Assembly: GCA_009869945.1 (NCBI GenBank) | Contig: WIXG01000643.1 | Location: 1-29,450, forward strand | DNA length: 29,450 bases | Origin: Mesaphorura yosii | Lineage: Eukaryota; Arthropoda; Collembola; Poduromorpha; Tullbergiidae | Direction of reading: 5' to 3' | Part shown: positions 20,950-29,302 of the stretch, piece by piece | Position numbering within the stretch: position 1 is the first letter of the stretch | How the letters are laid out: every line of letters begins with the position of its first letter | Position numbers and translations under genes: made by a program | Notes under the pieces: model-generated | Told to the model about the DNA's origin: nothing | Database searches by the model: none | The model's input: only the letters and a program-made list of their open reading frames with translations

Positions 20950-21165
20950 TAAAAAGTGGCATGGGTAGCATGGGTGGCTACTCTACTGCTCGGTGATTGC
21001 ACGGGTAACTTGAGCTAATTTAGGTTAAGTTAGGTTAGGTTAGGTCGTGATCGTGAGGTTTAATATTCGCATTTCAAACCTAACCTAACCTAACTGAATC
21101 TGACGTAACCTGGTGATCTAAACTATTGCTACCCATACCACACATGTAACCCATGTACCTGCTAG
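20950..21165. repeat. Imperfect inverted repeat with TTAGG units at its core
   Basis: The left arm contains CATGGGTAGCATGGGTGG and TTAGGTTAGGTTAGGT (to 21045). The right arm (from 21078) contains ACCTAACCTAACCTAAC and CTACCCATACCACACATGTA. The telomere-like parts are a perfect 17-bp inverted match; the outer parts match imperfectly. It could be a folded-back MITE or an inverted interstitial telomere repeat. Confidence 0.6.
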
Positions 21166-21548
21166 AAATGCACTTTCAGATGACAGTCTCGAGTTGGTTG
21201 TGTTGGCGGAGTGGGAGGAGATCTTGTACCAATCTCAAGTTTGAAGTTTGGACCTCGTCTTTATATTAAAGTTTATGGCCCACAGCTTTTGGGTCTTAAC
21301 GTCTCAAATGTCTTTTAAGCATGAGAACTAAATAGTTAACGTAATACATGAATGATTTTTATGTTTTCACATTAAAGCCATGGCCAGGATCATGAAGATG
21401 GAGCAAAGAGCAAAGGGGTTCTTGTGGCATAAGAAGTATATTTATTATTGGTTTGGTTTTTTGGCAAAGTCATGGAAAACAGAAGCCGCGAAAGATGTAA
21501 CCGCTGGTGACATTGGATTTCGTGCAGGATTGTGGAATCCATACTTAC

Positions 21549-21671
21549 TTGCCCTCACAATTTCCAATTTCCCTCAACTCAGGATTGTCGCCTCTTAGCT
21601 TCAATAGGTGTAGTGAAAGCTCGAACGCTTCTTTCTCCGATAGTTCCTTACCGAATTTGTCATTATCCATT
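21549..21671 (-). CDS. Possible short exon, unknown protein
   Basis: On the minus strand an ATG opens a frame of about 41 codons (MDNDKFGKELSEKEAFELSL, then HLLKLRGDNPELREIGNCEG). It runs straight into GGCAA|GTAAGTATGG, a perfect consensus donor. The amphipathic, charged sequence looks protein-like, but no following exon could be found leftwards, and an opposing plus-strand frame (21380-21598) overlaps it. Confidence 0.25.
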
Positions 21672-21788
21672 CCATGAATGATTGCGTAATGAGGACGTGT
21701 TTTCAATAAAATTAACACATGGAAGAAACGTGCTCGAGTCCGATAACACAACTTGCAATCTTATTTAAACTTGTAGCTAAAACCACAG

Positions 21789-22451
21789 CACTATGGGATA
21801 AGGTAATAGTAAAAAACGAATAAATTCAGAATCAATTAAAAACAATTTTAAAAGACGGATTTTCACTAAATCAAGTGTATTTGACTATCCCATTGAGATT
21901 TTTTCGAGATGAAGATGACGAGATCGCTGACGCGACGAAGCACATCCTTGGACTTAAATCGAACTTGCTGGAGTTCGAACACAAATACACTATGTATTCA
22001 ATGTGCATTGTTATTTTGTAAAATCGTTTTGTTTTAACATTTACGATACAATTTTACTGCCCTCGAAGATTGTTTCTTTCTTTACATAACGGAAAGTCTG
22101 AACAAAGGAAGCTCAATGTCATTAAGATCGACATACATATCTCGCAAATGTTAACGTTGGGGGACGCGGTGGGAAGGATTTTGGTAGAACACAACCCACA
22201 CTATTCAACGATAGTATTGGCTTTTTCTGGATGTGCGAAAATCAGCGGAAATATTAAACTTTGTAAAGTGCCATTACCTCCAATGCAAATTCAAAAATTA
22301 GCATGACAATAACTCAGCCACCCGTTTACGAAATTTCATGAAACTTTTATCATGGACGGCCCATAATATGTAGAATTTATCATAATTAATTTCATATCGC
22401 TCCTCGGTTGACCACTTTATTCGTATTTTACTATTTCCTTATCCCATAGTG
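21789..22451. mobile_element. Transib-like non-autonomous DNA transposon with RSS-like ends
   Basis: The ends are 36-bp terminal inverted repeats (21789-21824 and 22416-22451) matching at 34 positions and starting CACTATGGGATAAGG. Immediately outside on both sides is the same five bases, CACAG (21784-21788 and 22452-22456). Transib and ProtoRAG transposons are defined by 5-bp target duplications and termini of form CACWATG, related to the V(D)J signal heptamer CACAGTG. A short A-rich tract (GTAAAAAAC) lies 13 bases after the heptamer, vaguely nonamer-like. The 591-bp interior has only a 78-codon frame (22070-22306) with no transposase motif, so the unit would need a transposase supplied elsewhere. 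Superfamily assignment rests on the ends and target duplication alone. Confidence 0.72.
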
Positions 22452-22476
22452 CACAGCTGTGAGACATTTGCCGGTG

Positions 22477-22934
22477 TTAACATTCTGCAGTTGGTGACCA
22501 GAGCCCGTTGGGCCCGTTCTTTACCCTCCAACGTTGGTTCGGGTGTACGGGGAACGTGATGTTGCCAAGACTGATCCCGTCCTCGTCTTCCATCACCCAG
22601 TTTGTGATTCCCCCTACCCCAGGCGCCGTAAAAGGCCCGGCGTTGAGTAGTATTTGGCGTAGTTGCGGAAGGAAATGAGCTGGCTCCTTACGCCGAGGTC
22701 GCAGGTTCCAAGGCTCACCCCCGTCCCCGCCACGGAGACGCACTGCGAAGGGATGCCCACGTTCTTTATGAGCCCAAGACGGTCGCTGGAGAAGGGCTCC
22801 CCTTGCATCGACCAGAAGCATCTGCACGAAGACGAGGAGATGGTGTGCGGCGCATAAATTGCCAAAGAACTGAGTCTGCGTTTGAGTTTCGACCGTTGCG
22901 GAATGGAAATGTAACCCGACGGCCCACCCTTCAC
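22477..22934 (-). pseudogene. Possible beta-trefoil (ricin-B-like) lectin remnant
   Basis: One minus-strand frame reads GLIKNVGIPSQCVSVAGTGV followed by SLGTCD. After a frame change near 22648 another reads NAGPFTAPGVGGITNWVMED and ISLGNITFPVHPNQRWRV. A Cys-containing VAGTGVxLGxCD block followed by a QRW motif is reminiscent of ricin-type trefoil repeats (QxW). The frameshift implies a broken gene or an unrecognised short intron. No start codon or signal peptide was found. The assignment is weak. Confidence 0.25.
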
Positions 22935-23012
22935 TTTTTTGAGCTTTTTTATTTTTAGGAGATATTAATTAAAATTAATTTTGATTCCGTCACAAGGCTA
23001 CTACAGTTTAGA

Positions 23013-23285
23013 CTATGATTTGGGGCCGCAAGTGCACGTCCACACGTTGCCAGTGAAAGTGCAGGGTTTACAAGCACATGTCTCTGTAGTGCAAATGCAA
23101 GCGGGTGGCGCCGTTGAAGTACACCCTGCTGGTATGGGACAGCCGCAGGCGCAGGAGCACGGAGTCGTGGTGACTGGTGGTTCTGGTACAGGGCACAAAT
23201 CTGTAACAGACGTTGAAGTACTGATTAGAACCGGCGCACATTCTACACACTGGGTTGGGCTCTCTTTTATCAATTTTTGATGGTA
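23013..23285 (-). CDS. Cys-rich exon, metallothionein-like spacing
   Basis: The minus-strand frame encodes about 15 cysteines in 86 codons, grouped as CSCACGC, ACICTTETCACKPC and WTCTCGPKS at the end, with Pro/Thr-rich spacers (PVPEPPVTTTP). Such CxC clusters are typical of metal-binding metallothionein-like proteins. A small disulfide-rich secreted protein is the alternative, and the aromatic Phe and Trp residues are unusual for a metallothionein. The frame has no ATG before the upstream TGA, so it must be spliced to an unseen first exon or be a relic. The secreted-protein frame at 23280 runs head-to-head with it and leaves little room for a promoter. The opposing plus frame (22981-23280) also lacks an ATG. 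Confidence 0.4.
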   Translation of the reverse strand, partial: YHQKLIKESPTQCVECAPVLISTSTSVTDLCPVPEPPVTTTPCSCACGCPIPAGCTSTAPPACICTTETCACKPCTFTGNVWTCTCGPKS

Positions 23286-23687
23286 GTTGTGTGGCTGCTT
23301 TCAGTTTTTGTAGGAATTGGAAAAACCATTTGTGCTTACACGGATGTCTCGACAGAATTCATCGACTCTTATATCAACCTACCTCGTAGAAGGGCTCGTG
23401 GAGCTGATCTGGGAAAAATTGAGGCTGTTGAAATCAAGACAATTGACCTCGATGAAGAAAACCCAAAAGCAGACCCAAACACATCTCAATCACAACAGGA
23501 TTCATCCATCGAAACAGAAACGGGATTTGTGCTCACGTTGGAAGACGTGAAGCTCTTGACGAGTTGCATTCCACTGAAGGTGTCAGTTGGCGGTGCAGTG
23601 CCATATGGTAAAATGACGGCAATGAAATATTTGGAGTCGTGCGTATTCAGGAAATTAATCGACGCGCTTTTGGCGCTCAAGAATTAG
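23280..23687 (+). CDS. Small secreted protein of unknown function
   Basis: An ATG at 23280 opens 135 codons beginning with a good signal peptide (MVVVWLLSVFVGIGKTICA). The mature part has a basic cluster (LPRRRARGAD) that could be a proprotein-convertase site, an acidic Ser/Gln-rich linker (DLDEENPKADPNTSQSQQDS) and an amphipathic C-terminal region with two cysteines (LTSCIPLKV; LESCVFRKLIDALLALKN). The layout (signal, basic cleavage site, compact Cys-bearing tail) would suit a hormone or cytokine-like precursor, but no family was recognised. No clear poly(A) signal directly follows. Confidence 0.42.
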   Translation: MVVVWLLSVFVGIGKTICAYTDVSTEFIDSYINLPRRRARGADLGKIEAVEIKTIDLDEENPKADPNTSQSQQDSSIETETGFVLTLEDVKLLTSCIPLKVSVGGAVPYGKMTAMKYLESCVFRKLIDALLALKN

Positions 23688-24427
23688 ACACAGAAAGGTC
23701 AATTTCATAAAGATCACCAATTTGTCAATGTCATGTATAGTTAGCCTATTTTATGTGCACCGTATCCATTTTCCATTTCAAGTATTATGAGCAAGCCCTA
23801 TGAATAGATTTGTTTTTGCTCAACTTTTCTTTCATTCGCTAAGTGAAGTTTCATTCACTTGGAAAAGAAGATTGAAAAAGGAAGTAGCATTCATCCCATT
23901 TAAATTTCGCCTAATTACATTCAATAAGCATGAATCATGATATATTCCCCATTAGCATTGATTGCTTCGAAGTTTGTTATTGAAAAATGTCGATGTGACG
24001 TGAGTAACCATGCCACGTGAACATCCATTCGGAACGTGATCGTGCCCTCCACGTTGTTGTCGACCTCAGGCTCGGGGAGCGTGTAATCTTCTGGAGCCAC
24101 GACAGTCACCTTCATCTCGTGGTGGTTCTCTTCTCCAATGAGCTGAGCGCATAATGAGCGGGATATTCTGTGCTGTGCTTATTTGTGCATTGTGTATGCG
24201 TAACGCGTATAATGTTATACACGTAACAGTTAATTAACTTTAATCAGCGTCTATCCATGTTAAGAAAGTGACAGCAGTCAAAAATATGTGCAAATTTTCC
24301 GTATTCATTTTATTGCCTGTAAATCATGATCATACATTACGAATGAATATTAAATACTACGTACATCTTCACAACTAAAAGTAGGTCATATTCACAGCAA
24401 AAACGGGCACTCAATACAATTATACAA
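23688..24427. other. AT-rich spacer with a weak minus-strand exon candidate
   Basis: A minus-strand frame at 23921-24163 (SRSLCAQLIGEENHHEMKVT, EGTITFRMDVHVAWLLT, ending INANGEYIMIHAY-stop) has a protein-like texture and a possible acceptor (GCGCTCAG), but its family is unknown. TTTATT at 24309-24314 is AATAAA on the minus strand and suits the receptor ending at 24428. Confidence 0.35.
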
Positions 24428-25678
24428 TTATTTCAGACCTACAAGCATGTTCACCGTTCCTGTGACCAACATGTCTATGAGGGTCAGTTTAGCTCGCTTT
24501 TCCATGTAGTAGAATGGCCCAACAGCGAACTTCAGCGGAGTGAATGATCTGGTGTACTGCAGTATATGCCTTCTGCTATTCACGCCACGGCGACCGCCAC
24601 GTTGGTCTTGATACTTGAACTCACGCAGAAACTTGATGGACATGTTCCACAACCCAGACATCATATTTGCACCAGCCACCAGCATTGTGATCAGGTACAC
24701 TGAACTAACGAGGAAACTACGCACCACGAACGAGAACCCCAATCCGTGTTCATGTTCGGCATCTTCCAGCCTCCTTGACCTTGCACTCATCCGAATATTG
24801 ACCACGAGCTGGACCATGATCAGTGAACTCACAGCCAGCTTGAATCCAGGGACGATCACGGCACAGTAGTTGTCATTGAAGAAACGGGACAAGACCGTGA
24901 GACGTCTGTATCGTAGGACGAGGCCGTGAACCTCATCGGTAGGTTTGATTTGGAGTTCTCGCTGCACAATTGCAAAGTAGAGGACGAGGTAGGCTGGGAG
25001 CATTCCAAATGCCACTGCGGCGTTCGTGTGCCACATGGCTGCTGCTGCTGCTGCGATGGCTGTGTACACAGGATTTGATGCCGCATCCCAGGTGTAGTGG
25101 CCTACGAACGCTGTCGTTGCAGCGCACGCGGAAAGCCCACCCAAAGTGAAAAAGATCTGAGCTGTGAGGTAGCGCTGCACGAGCCTTGGTTTTACAGCGT
25201 CCTCTCGACTGCTGTACACCTTCTCCAGGTACATTTCTAGCAGGGTATTGAACAAGGTGACCAGATTCCGCCTCGACATTCCAAAACCAAATAGGCAAAT
25301 GGTCAGCATGAGGTGATCAGGTACCACTACGATGCAGAGCAGTGTTGTGGAAGGTGAGAACGCCCGGGTACGTAGTACGAAGATGGAAATCAAGCGCCAT
25401 GATGATGCAGACAACAAGAGCAGGCAGGCAGCCTGAAAGACGCGATTGAGCACCCATTTTCTCCGGCCTGTGTCGGCGCTCAGAGGTTTGTCTGCGTGCA
25501 CACCATTCCAAGTTGCATTTATTGCTCCGGCAAATGTGGCCACAAATGCATAGCGTCCAATCACGTCTAGCTCGTCATTCTGAACCAAGCTTCGTACAAC
25601 ACGACCAACAAACCTCAGCATACGACCGGGTGTGCTGAAAATTGGTCGTGTCAGCGCTTCCGACGCTTCCGATTCCAT
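24428..25678 (-). CDS. 7-TM chemoreceptor (gustatory/odorant-receptor-like)
   Basis: A single-exon 416-residue protein. Hydrophobic segments include AACLLLLSASSWRLISIFVL, TTLLCIVVVPDHLMLTICLF, TAQIFFTLGGLSACAATTAF, AVAFGMLPAYLVLYFAIV, KLAVSSLIMVQLVV and FLVSSVYLITMLVAGANM. RYRRLTVLSRFFNDNYC, a loop motif frequent in arthropod GR/OR proteins, precedes TM5. The C-terminus has FTPLKFAVGPFYYMEKRAKL and then TLIDMLVTGTVNMLVGLK, aligned with the other two receptors here, so the three share a lineage-specific C-terminal pattern. The ATG at 25678 gives normal length. The orientation is opposite to the other two, so this is not a simple tandem array. AATAAA on the minus strand lies about 115 bp beyond the stop. 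It appears intact. Confidence 0.8.
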   Translation of the reverse strand: MESEASEALTRPIFSTPGRMLRFVGRVVRSLVQNDELDVIGRYAFVATFAGAINATWNGVHADKPLSADTGRRKWVLNRVFQAACLLLLSASSWRLISIFVLRTRAFSPSTTLLCIVVVPDHLMLTICLFGFGMSRRNLVTLFNTLLEMYLEKVYSSREDAVKPRLVQRYLTAQIFFTLGGLSACAATTAFVGHYTWDAASNPVYTAIAAAAAAMWHTNAAVAFGMLPAYLVLYFAIVQRELQIKPTDEVHGLVLRYRRLTVLSRFFNDNYCAVIVPGFKLAVSSLIMVQLVVNIRMSARSRRLEDAEHEHGLGFSFVVRSFLVSSVYLITMLVAGANMMSGLWNMSIKFLREFKYQDQRGGRRGVNSRRHILQYTRSFTPLKFAVGPFYYMEKRAKLTLIDMLVTGTVNMLVGLK

Positions 25679-26539
25679 CGTCTCGTCTAATGGTGGTAAT
25701 GCTTTGAATTGGTAGAATACAACGAACAGTACAGTACGAAAAAAAGCGACTGCAAAGTATCATGGCGTTCGTTCTGGGTTTATCGCTCTGACACTAAAGT
25801 GTTATAAAATATTGACGCTGAGACGAGTTGCGCGTGGGTGCTTGATTTATTGACTAGGGCATAGCATAGCACATTATTGTTCCGACTAGACAATTGGCGC
25901 CTTATCGCTAAATTTGCAATTGATACGTTGCACACATAGAGACACACACGTCCAGCGATGCGAACTTTCTTTTGCTTCTTCTGAATTCTGTGCCTGCCTG
26001 GTGTAAAAAGTATATGATTTAGTTCTTTAAACACATACCGACATAGACAAGAACCGGAAATAATTCTTATACTATATATTCCCAGAACCCAATTTAACCT
26101 ATTGTCGAATACACCATCCATCATCACCATCTGTAGTTATTACTACATCCGAGTAGACATAATTGGAGCAATGGAATGAGGAAATAGCGTCAATAGTATA
26201 TCAGGTACTTTTCTTGGAAATCGATAAAGATCGAGCCGCTGAACTGTAGGTCATTTGTCAAATTTGAGAATGTGAAAATGTCAAATATAAATGAATGAAA
26301 AAAGAAAACAGGCCAATTCAATTGAGCTAAATATTACATAAGGAAGTTTGAAAGGAAATGAAGTGTAATTGGCAAAACTCTGGACAGCAAGGCCGTTGCC
26401 AGCAGTAAGTTCTCACAGTACAAAGAATTGCTGCGATACGAGAATCTTAATCATTCCTTTCAAATGGCTTACAATTCTACAGTTGGTTGTAATTTGATGC
26501 CCAGGGTATGAAACATGTTATCTTGACTCTTGTGAAGTT
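25679..26539. other. Spacer without recognised genes
   Basis: Both strands were read; the longest frame (116 codons, minus, 25780-26130) has no domain character. It should include the promoter of the receptor starting at 25678. No repeat was seen. Confidence 0.4.
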
Positions 26540-27572
26540 TATTAGGCGAAACAATACGGCATGACTCACATAACCCAATTTTATGTGTGTCTCGCAATCC
26601 AAGTCTATGTACATAACATGGGGCGCCCAGCCTCCGTCACCAGTTCATCCCCCCAAAATGTATATCCTCCTCAGCCTTTCAACTATGCACATAATGCCCC
26701 AAAGCGCACGTGGGAGGGTTGGTAAGGGAATTTCTTCTCCGATGTCTCGTGGCCACTCAGGTGTGAACCGGAGCATGACTCCAATACTCGCCCCGACCCC
26801 GCCAATGGCGTGCCCTTCTCTTCCAAACAGTGCAGCTTGCATGCGCAGTCCGTGGAAGGGTGATGTTTAGTTTCGTGATCGATCCTTGTCGAACGTCATA
26901 CTTTATAATGTTGGGGAAGAGACCAGGGCCAGGGCATCCTTCATCCCCTCCAAGTGTATACACGACGGAGCTAGACCAATCGTACACTGCACCAGGGCTC
27001 AAGACAGCCGTCGGCAGCTGTGCCACAACCTTCGTCGTGTTAGTGCGTGAGTATCACAGCACATCTGCCGTGGCCGTGAGATTGGACTGCTCGTGAACGT
27101 AGCCTCCAAGCAAGTACACGTTCCCGTACTCGTCTCGGGCGACACCTGAATCCGCCAATCCGTGAAGTAGCCTGCCAAGCAAGGTTTTGCTCTCGGGACT
27201 AGCACTAGTGGGATTGATCCTCCAAGTGTTTGAACTGAGAGTCCCGTCGGAGTGACGGCTGCCAAAGTAGAGGATATCCTCTGAGTCCAGCACGGCGGCT
27301 CCCCCTTTGCGAAGGTCGAGTTCTTTAGCTCCGGGCACGGGCTCGGTTCGTTTGTAGTAGATGGAGTACCTCAGCAGGCTGTACAGGTCGTCCGCATGAA
27401 ACAAGTAAATGAAGTCCAGGTCCCCGAAAACGGATCGGATGCTCTGCTGACCTCGAACAGGGAACGTTGCGTTGGGGATAGTCAGCCGCAATGCACTGAC
27501 TGTGCTACTGCGGTATTGTAACACCAAAATGAGAATAGTGGCGAAGGTGACAAAGCTTGTATGCCAATGCAT
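26540..27572 (-). pseudogene. Secreted kelch-like beta-propeller protein, broken
   Basis: The ATG at 27572 starts a signal peptide (MHWHTSFVTFATILILVLQY). Kelch-like blades follow: LDFIYLFHADDLYSLLRYSI, AAVLDSEDILYFGSRHSDG, SGVARDEYGNVYLLGGYVHE, GAVYDWSSSVVYTLGGDEG, ALFGREGHAIGGVGAS and MCIVERLRRIYILGG. These show the diglycine and conserved Tyr pattern of kelch repeats. Lesions: TGA at 27054-27056 between LTATADVL and YSRTNTTKVVAQLP; a one-base frameshift near 26847 (LPRTAHAS to AALFGREG); and TGA at 26645-26647 between RIYILGG and TGDGGWAPHVMYIDLD. Similarity continues across each lesion, so this was one gene. It may once have been a secreted propeller; no metal or active site was identified. 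Confidence 0.62.
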
Positions 27573-27693
27573 GGTGGAAATATTTCTGAACTGAGGACAG
27601 CACTGAGACGAAGACGCGTATGGTCAAGATGGCGCCCTGCAGGTGGACAATTAACTCTACCCACTGCTCCCCATTTGGCTCAAGCCCGGGACA

Positions 27694-28108
27694 TTGGGGG
27701 ACCCGAACAGCCACCAGCGTGAGAGTTGCACACCCCTGAACCTGATGCTCAGTACAGGGAAGAGAGTCAGCTCGTGCAAGGAATATGTGAAGCCTTACGA
27801 GAGCGGCGACGAAGCACGCGCCAATCTGACTGTGCTTCGATACTGTGACGTGGAGGAGGTTCTAATCGAAGAGCTTGTAGGCGGGTTCGGGCTAAGAGCC
27901 TTTGGCGTACAACCGGCATGGAATCGCACAGTGAGCCTACGCAAGCAAGGAGGTCATCCTGAGCGGAGGGTCAATTTGCTCTCCGCTTCTACTCATGAAA
28001 TACGTACTTGGGCCTACAGATTTGTTGTCTGAAAAGCTGGGTCCGATTTTCATCGCTGACGAGAGCCTGCTGCCTAAAATCCGAGACGAAGCGGAACTGG
28101 AACGCTAA
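27694..28108 (+). pseudogene. GMC oxidoreductase, N-terminal/middle fragment (third copy)
   Basis: The plus strand reads STGKRVSSCKEYVKPYESGD, ANLTVLRYCDVEEVLIEE and FGLRAFGVQPAWNRT. After a one-base frame change near 27925-27945 it reads YASKEVILSGGSICSPLLLM followed by KYVLGPTDLLSEKLG. This is the standard GMC run: the GKR-Ser-AYLKP region, the strand NLTVLxxxxVxKILIE, then KEVILSAGxxxSPQLLMLSGIGP. The copy ends early at TAA (28106-28108), with AATAAA at 28169-28174. The FAD-binding N-terminus is not found upstream, where a divergent kelch relic starts at 27572. Unlike the other two GMC relics it covers the N-terminal half, so the three do not overlap much. Confidence 0.65.
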
Positions 28109-28225
28109 CACGAGAACAAGGAGGGTCAGTCGGGTGAGGTTGGCGGATGAGCACAACTAACTAAACTGAATAAATTATTCCTGTACTTGTAAACGGTGAC
28201 CGTGGATTTGGTATTCACCGATTGA

Positions 28226-28910
28226 CAGGGTCGGAAAAAATAAAAAAAATCGGATTTATTGATATATACTATATGATTTTTTCGGGATTTAATGAAAATT
28301 TTCACGACTTTACGAGATAATATTATCGGTAACTCAGAATTTATTAACACAGATAGTTGGTATTCAATTCAATTCAACAAAAAAGCAAATAGTGCGCAAC
28401 AACAAGAATAAATAATCAATTTTAAAGAACCGAAAGCACAAAAATCCAAGAAAATCTGCAGGTTAAATTAATTACACAATTGATTGCCAAGTTAATTAAT
28501 AACCTTCTTCGTCATCATCGTCGCCGCTGAGCTCAATCTCAATGTCAGCTTCCGAAACTGCGTCATCGTCGTCGTCGTCATCATCAGCTTCCTCCTCTGC
28601 TTCTGCTTCATTCCAAATGAAGTCCAGGCTGGATTTCTTCATTGGTTGCTGTTGTTGGTTCATGTATTTATACATGAAGGTTAATTTCGCTGCCTTCTCG
28701 TTGCCCAACTTGTTTCGAATCTTGGATTGGACTAATGCGAAGCTGGAGAATGCTCTCTCCACTGCTGCTGTTGTCCCGACAGCTGAGAACAGTTGCTCAC
28801 ATAACTCCAGCCACTTTTTCTTCTTTTTTGACCAGTTGAATGAGCTTGGGTCGTTCAAGGTGACGGATTTCCACCAAGTAATTTGGCAGACGAATCTAAA
28901 CTCCTCTCCG
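28226..28910 (-). mobile_element. hAT-family DNA transposon, truncated end
   Basis: The left boundary begins CAGGGTCGGAAAAAATAAAA, a typical hAT terminus (CAGGG), preceded by a possible 8-bp target site CCGATTGA. It contains the C-terminal transposase exon (28496-28910, minus). The right side is cut off at 28910/28911, where unrelated propeller-type sequence starts, so the other terminus is missing and the target duplication cannot be checked. Confidence 0.6.
28496..28910 (-). pseudogene. hAT transposase C-terminal dimerisation domain (partial)
   Basis: The minus frame reads QITWWKSVTLNDPSSFNWSK, then LCEQLFSAVGTTAAVERAFS, SFALVQSKIRNKLGNEKAAK and LTFMYKYMN. This is the hAT dimerisation domain, with WWK and the xxxxxERxFSxxxxxxxxxRNxL pattern. 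An acidic, Asp-rich tail (ADDDDDDDDAVSEADIEIEL) follows, ending at TAA 28496. The catalytic DDE core and BED finger lie upstream and are absent. The open frame continues in register into the duplicated propeller segment at 28911 (LDWSREILSSLGARGGEEFR), producing a fused frame with no ATG. A GAGTTTAG acceptor-like site near the junction means the break may fall at an intron. Confidence 0.72.
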
Positions 28911-29301
28911 CCACGAGCACCAAGGCTAGACAGAATCTCGCGTGACCAATCGAGCAATCGAATACATTTGCTGTAGTCGAGGCCAGTGGTGATCAGTTCA
29001 TTCTGCTGGCCGTTCAGGATTGATTTCAGGGACCACTGCACTGCCCCGCGCCCCTTGACCGTGTGGGTGAATTCTCCAGTTGGAAAATGATGAGGTTAGA
29101 GGAGGAGCTGCCCACAAAGACCTTTGCATGTCCGCCGCCCAGCGTTTCGTAGCTCTCCAGCGTGTACACTTCAAACCACAGGGGGATCCACTCCAGCAGG
29201 CGCAAGTCGCGTTGCGCGCTCCTCAGTTGCAGGTTTCCGCTCCTGTCGCTGACCAAAACGCAATTCAAACAGTCGATGACACAAACCGCCGCTGGACAAA
29301 T
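28911..29301 (+). repeat. Duplicated propeller segment, copy 2
   Basis: Near-identical to 9211-9602 in the same orientation. On the minus strand it reads CVLVSDRSGNLQLRSAQRDL and LRLLEWIPLWFEVYTLES, as in the first copy. A one-base deletion near 29045 breaks the frame. Its ends abut hAT sequence on the left and the 14.7-kb repeat on the right. Confidence 0.85.
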
Positions 29302-29302
29302 A

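Larger units (their letters stand above)
20620..21788. other. Spacer with TTAGG hairpin and a possible minus-strand exon
   Basis: It contains the IR poly(A) signal, an imperfect inverted repeat with TTAGG units (20950-21165) and a possible short exon on the minus strand (about 21549-21671) ending at a perfect GTAAGT donor. Frames on the two strands overlap around 21380-21600 and neither is clearly coding. Confidence 0.4.

Noticed and set aside
22981..23280. Plus-strand 99-codon frame rich in Val/Gln/His
   Set aside because: It has no ATG, and its composition is what antisense of a Cys/Pro/Thr-rich coding exon would give; the minus frame with CxC clusters is more protein-like.
8571..27056. 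UGA recoding (selenocysteine or readthrough) to explain in-frame TGA codons
   Set aside because: The same frames also contain TAA/TAG stops, frameshifts and missing domains, and one TGA replaces Arg in a paralogue; decay is simpler.
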